Notes under the pieces: generated by a model
What the model was told of the DNA's origin: nothing
The model's database searches: none
What the model saw: the letters and a program-made list of their open reading frames with translations, nothing else
Shown here: in pieces, positions 11,998 through 64,000 of the stretch
How the letters are laid out: each line of letters opens with the position of its first letter
How positions within the stretch are numbered: the stretch's first letter is position 1
DNA from: Anodontia alba
Lineage: Eukaryota; Mollusca; Bivalvia; Lucinida; Lucinidae
Direction of reading: 5' to 3'
Assembly: GCA_964016985.1 (NCBI GenBank)
Contig: OZ024823.1
Span: 31,626,104 to 31,690,103, forward strand
Length of the DNA stretch: 64,000 bases
Program-made: the position numbers and the translations under genes

Positions 11998-12310
11998 CAG
12001 CTGACTCTCGTTATCTCGACCTCGCTTATATAGTATAACCGCTTATCTCGAAGTGAAAATCTGGTCCCTGCCTAAAGATGAAAATCTAAAAATAGGTAAC
12101 AAAATATTGTGGAAAAGAGGAGAAATTGCTCCTCTTTTCCACAATATTTTCAGTATATCTCGAATTTCAAGAGTCCAATTACATATACATTTGTTAAATG
12201 TGGTTGTTCAATTTATTTTTTCCTCAATTCTGCAATTCCGATATGTCGAGGTACGGATATCTCGAAGTTTTTCAGAGTCCCTTGGAATTCGAGATAACAA
12301 GAGTCTACTG
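11998..12310. mobile_element. pogo/Tc1-like MITE, copy 2, opposite orientation
   Basis: Same family, starting CAGCTGACTCTCGTTATCTC and ending GAGATAACAAGAGTCTACTG, 155 bp after copy 1. The left TA is not intact. Confidence 0.78.
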
Positions 12311-13269
12311 TACCATGTTTACCATAAATATTCAAAAAAAGCATAAATTCCTACTGTACTTATCCATAAATTTGAACGTCCATTTTAACCCTTTAATCCC
12401 TGCAGACCAACACGGAGAGCTCTGCAAACAGTGTAGATCCAGATGAGACAGCTCATAGCAAGCAATCTCATCAGGATCTACACTGTTTGCCATTTTGTTA
12501 CCGCTTTGTACTAAACCCCTATTTGCAACAATGGATGTGTCCAAATTCAGAGATGGATGAGTGTATTTCAGAAACTCTGGGGAGAAAGGGTTTTGGGTAG
12601 ATACGGATGATCGGGACTTTTGATTTTCAAACAAACATTACTAGAATTCTTTTTCACACTTTGAAAAGCACACACAGAAAACCCAGGTCACACAATTTTG
12701 GAATATAAATCATTTCACCAGGAAAACATTTTGTGGATAATTGTCAGAAATACTTCAAAGAGGCAATTCCTGCAGCATTCTTTTGCTGGAGAAATAAATA
12801 ACATAGTATAAGAGGGATATCTAGCCAAATAATTTTCTTATTTCTCCATGAAAACATGAAGTGTGTACTCATTAAAAGCATCTCCCTGAGGTGCTTATGA
12901 GAAGCCTCAATATATATTTTCATGGAGTATTAAGAAAACTGACAAGTCAATGTTATTTTCATTACTGGTTTTGTATTACTTCGGTTGTCTTCGTTGTTTC
13001 CCTTACAGATGCTGATCCCACTTCGGTTTTTTTTAATTCCTCTAGCTTCTCTGTTTCTGAGCAAAACTATCAAATGTTGATATGCATTTTCTTAGTTTAC
13101 AGAATGTAAGGAATATGTTGTAAAAAGATTATTTTAATTTGCCAAAACTTTTTTGTTTTTGTCTCTCTAGCACTTCACTTAAGCACTGAACGTCAACACA
13201 GTGATGCTCATGTTTTCTTTGGTGACGTTAGTTAGGACATCAGAAGCATGCATTGGCATGTAAATAATA

Positions 13270-14443
13270 AAACAAGAATATCGGTGAAACCGATGGATGC
13301 TCCCCGAACATGCAATAGTCGGAATAGGAAACGTTATCCTAGATAAAGAGCGGTATACTGTGTATACTCACTGTACCTCAAAATGGAGTATCACAAAACC
13401 TGTTGGTGGACAGATAAGCTTGCCTGAAGGCACTGTCATACAAACATCAGCAACATAAAAGTTGGAATAAATGAAAGGAATAAATCTAGGCACTAGAGCA
13501 AAAACAAAGTTTTTCTAAAAATAGCCACAGTGACCTTGACCTTGAGCCCAGGACCCTGAATGTCAAACATGCTCAAGATATTATCATACCCAACATTTGT
13601 TTGAAGTTATATCAAAATCCATCAATAAATGTAGGCACTAGAGTGTTGACAAATTCTTTTCTAAAAATAGCCAGTGACCTTACACTGCAGCTTTAAACAA
13701 AGTAGCATGACTCTGTGAAAAATCATCTAACCAGAAAGATTGAACAATATGCGCATCCCCTATTGCTGCTTAAGATTCCATTAAAATTTCGTTGAATTTC
13801 TGCCAGTATTTGCTAAGAATTTGCGTGGACACGAACAGTACCCTATATATTCATGCAGAACTCATCAAAGGGCAATAACTCTTGGAAAAATCATCGAACC
13901 AGAACACGCAGGTGATATGCACATCCACCTTCCATACTTAATATTCCCATGAAGTTTCAATGAAATCCGACTAGTAGTTTCCGAGAATTCGCGTGGACAC
14001 GAACAGTACCCTATATATTCATGCAGAACTCATCAAAGGGCAATAACTCTTGGAAAAATCATCGAACCAGAACACGCAGGTGATATGCACATCCACCTTC
14101 CATACTTAATATTCCCATGAAGTTTCAATGAAATCCGACTAGTAGTTTCCGAGAATTCGCGTGGACACGAACAGTACCCTATATATTCATGCAGAACTCA
14201 TCAAAGGGCAATAACTCTTGGAAAAATCATCGAACCAGAACACGCAGGTGATATGCGCATCCACCTTTGATACTTAATATTCCCATGAAGTTTCATTGAA
14301 ATCCGACAAGCAGTTTCCGAGAATTTGCGTGGACAAGAGCGGGACGGACGCACGGACGCACGGACGCACGGACACACGGACGCACGGACGCACGGACGAA
14401 GCGGCAACTATATGCTCCCCCGAAATTCTTCGGGGAGCATAAT
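13270..14443. repeat. Tandem-repeat-bearing element with ~168-bp units
   Basis: Starts ACAAGAATATCGGTGAAACC..GATGCTCCCCGAA and ends in the hairpin CCCCCGAAATTCTTCGGGG. The ~168-bp unit (GCGTGGACACGAACAGTACC...CCCATGAAGTTTCAATGAAA) is repeated 2-3 times with near identity at 13825-14330, followed by a GGACGCAC microsatellite. Confidence 0.75.
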
Positions 14444-14804
14444 TAAAAGAAAATTTACTCTTTTTTCAGTGAATACCATAAAAATTTTCATCTTATGTAA
14501 TGAAAACCTTCAAATTTTCACTCATGCTTTGCACTTGTGAAAATATTAATGTTTTCATTATGTTCCAGGAAAATATTTTATGGTATTCACAGCGAAAGAG
14601 TAAATATCGTCTTTTTATCTGGAGCTAAGTATAAAAATATCAATATTGTTAAACTGAGAGTGTGCCTCATCTGAAGGGGCAAAATCATTAGCTATGGTAG
14701 GCTTTTGCTTTTCATATGGTCAAAGGCTCCTTTTCTCAATGCTGGGGTTCATGCTGTTTGTTTTTTGTTATTTTTTTGTTGTTGTTGTTTTGTTAGCTTT
14801 TTTT

Positions 14805-62133
<47,329 letters not shown>

Positions 62134-62264
62134 GAATGTTGTCCATCAGAACCAAAAATATACCAACTGGTGCTCCCTTCGTTCAACCCAATCGGACCAA
62201 GTGGTACTTGGCCAGACCGAAAAGGAGCGCAGTAATCCCAATGGTACCGTAACGATGGTTCCGA

Positions 62265-62372
62265 GAGAGTTCACCAACAAGACAGTTCACCGACACATAT
62301 TTTGGAGACAGTTTACCGACAAAATTGGAGACAGTTCACCGACATATTTGAAGGCAGTTCACCGACATAATA
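62265..62372. repeat. Short GACAGTTCACCGACA tandem repeat
   Basis: Five imperfect units of GGAGACAGTTCACCGACAAA, upstream of the MACROD start codon (132 bp away). Confidence 0.75.
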
Positions 62373-62639
62373 TTTGGGAATATCAAAAATACAGAAAGAG
62401 TGATAGATATTTAAATTGCCAAACATTCATAACAGAGGATTGTGATCGTTATAACAGTAAATCATGACCTGACGGTCGATGAAGATGTTCTCATGTGGAA
62501 CTGTCTTTTTTGTCCATGCAGTCCGAATAGTTATGTCTTCCGCAATTGCCCAGAGTATTTAGACACATCAGCTCGTTGTACTTATCCTAAAAATTGAAAG
62601 TCCACCTGATGATTCTAAAATTGCTCAGTCGGATAAAGA

Positions 62640-63175
62640 AGAGGGTCATGGCCCTGTGATGCTCACCTAAACTTGTATCATAGCACTTAGAGAACCTGGT
62701 CCATAAATGATCAAGGCAGACATTCTGACCAAGATTCATGATGATTATATGAACAAGTAAGACAATGTAGCATGCCTAATGGACCATGAAATATAGATCA
62801 AGGTCAAATAAGAATGACTGTACTCAAGAGGCCATGCTAAGATGTATGCATGTGCTAAGTATCACTGGCTGTAGAACCAATAATTACCGAGAAACTGAAC
62901 AAAATGCAAAAACTGAACAAGGTCAGTGGACCATGGAATATAGTACAAGGTCAAATATAGATGACTGCATTCAAGAGGCTATGCTAAGATTTCTGCAAGT
63001 GCCAAGTATCACTGCTGTAGGACCAACAGTTACTGAGAAGCTGACCTAAATGGAAAAAAAAACCCTTAAGAAAGTCACTGGAGCGTGAATATTGGTCATA
63101 AGTGACCCAGGTCCAAACTAGAAATCATCTAGACAAACATTTTGAGCAAGGTTCATGATGATCGCACCTGCTTAG
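62640..63175. repeat. Degenerate ~140-bp direct repeats
   Basis: Two to three units sharing GGTCAAATAnRAATGACTG, TCAAGAGGCCATGCTAAGAT and GTGCTAAGTATCACTG. They abut the next array. Confidence 0.6.
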
Positions 63176-63179
63176 GGCC

Positions 63180-64000
63180 CTTTGGTTTCAGAGAAGTTTT
63201 TTCTTTAAGTTTTAGCTATATAGCTCTATATTAATAAATGACCCCAGGGCATGGCCAATTTGGACTTCAGGGACATGGTTGGTAGGATTTATGTGGGAGA
63301 CCACTAAACATTGCTATATACTAAATATAATATATAAGCTGTGGGTCTCATGGTTTCAGAAGAAGATTTTTTAAGTTTTTCCCCATTATAAGTCTATGGG
63401 AGCTAATGACCCCCGGGGCGTGACCAATTTGCACTCCAGGGGCATGGTTAGCAGGTTTTATATATAGGAGACCACTAAACATTGCTACATACTAAATATG
63501 TTAGCTCTGGGCCTCATGGCCTTAGAGAAGAAGAGTTTTGAGGGTTCTTTAGCTATATACTTCTATATAAACAAATAACCCTCCTGGAGCATGACCAGTT
63601 TGGGCCCTAGGGGCTTGATTGGCAGGATTTATGAAGGGAACCACTAAACATTGCTACATACTAAATATATAGGCTGTGGGCCTCATGGTTTCAGAGAAGA
63701 TTTTTTTCCATTATAAGTCTATGGGAGCTAATGACCCCCTGGGGCATGGCCAGTTTGGGCCCTAGGGGCTTGATTGGCTGGCTTTATGTAGGGGACCACT
63801 AAACATTGCTACATACTAAATACCTAAGCTATGGGCCTCATGGTTTCAGAGAAGAAGATTTTTTTTAAGTTTTTCCCATTATAAGTCTATGGGAGTTAAT
63901 GACCCCGGGGGCATGGTTGGCAGGATTTATGTAGGGGACCACTTAACATTGCTACATTCTAAATATATAAGCTGTGGGCCTCATGGTGTCAGAGAAGAAG
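63180..64000. repeat. ~170-bp tandem array running off the window
   Basis: Nearly five units: AGAAGATTTTTTAAGTTTTT, CCATTATAAGTCTATGGGAG, AATGACCCCCnGGGGCATGG, ACCACTAAACATTGCTACAT and GCTGTGGGCCTCATGG. No end is visible at 64000. Confidence 0.85.

Overview
The window looks like a piece of a bivalve mollusc nuclear genome. It is AT-rich, almost all non-coding, and filled with small transposon families, tRNA-derived SINEs and long tandem arrays. The bivalve assignment is my inference from the repeat style (foldback elements, arrays ending in GGAC-type microsatellites) and from recognised protein families. No species can be named from the sequence alone.

One host gene can be reconstructed. It lies on the minus strand and runs from an ATG at 62133 down to a TGA ending at 14805. 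Ten exons, all bounded by GT-AG introns, give a 1,323-nt reading frame (440 codons plus stop) with every splice phase consistent. The product is a MacroD-type macrodomain ADP-ribosyl hydrolase. It has a basic, acid-free N-terminus like a mitochondrial presequence, the conserved N..N..D..H active-site residues, and a Lys/Glu-rich tail carrying a PIP-box-like QRTMDSFF. The locus is about 47 kb, of which under 3% codes. Everything else described between 14.8 and 62.1 kb lies in its introns.

Layout: 0-14.7 kb is repeats downstream of the gene, including a TCCTACGTAGGA satellite, MITEs and arrays with the GGTCAnnnTGACC motif. Exon 10 is at 14.8-15.2 kb. Intron 9 (15.2-19.8 kb) holds a 1,285-bp hAT-type element with an 8-bp target duplication and a decayed mariner. 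Intron 7 (22.7-33.1 kb) holds a nearly complete 6.2-kb DIRS-type tyrosine-recombinase retrotransposon inserted into a MITE. Introns 2-6 (33.2-49.7 kb) hold SINEs, piggyBac-like MITEs flanked by TTAA, pogo-like MITEs flanked by TA, and tandem arrays. Intron 1 (49.8-61.9 kb) holds nested elements and a 235-bp inverted repeat about 5 kb apart. A further tandem array runs off the right end.

Insertion order can be read in places: SINE, then GGCCCAG MITE (24.7-25.3 kb); GGCCCAG MITE, then DIRS (25.9-32.3 kb); array, then hAT (15.3-17.5 kb). The parts most worth checking are the PIP-box/presequence combination in the macrodomain protein and the DIRS element with its split gag and very long overlapping frame.
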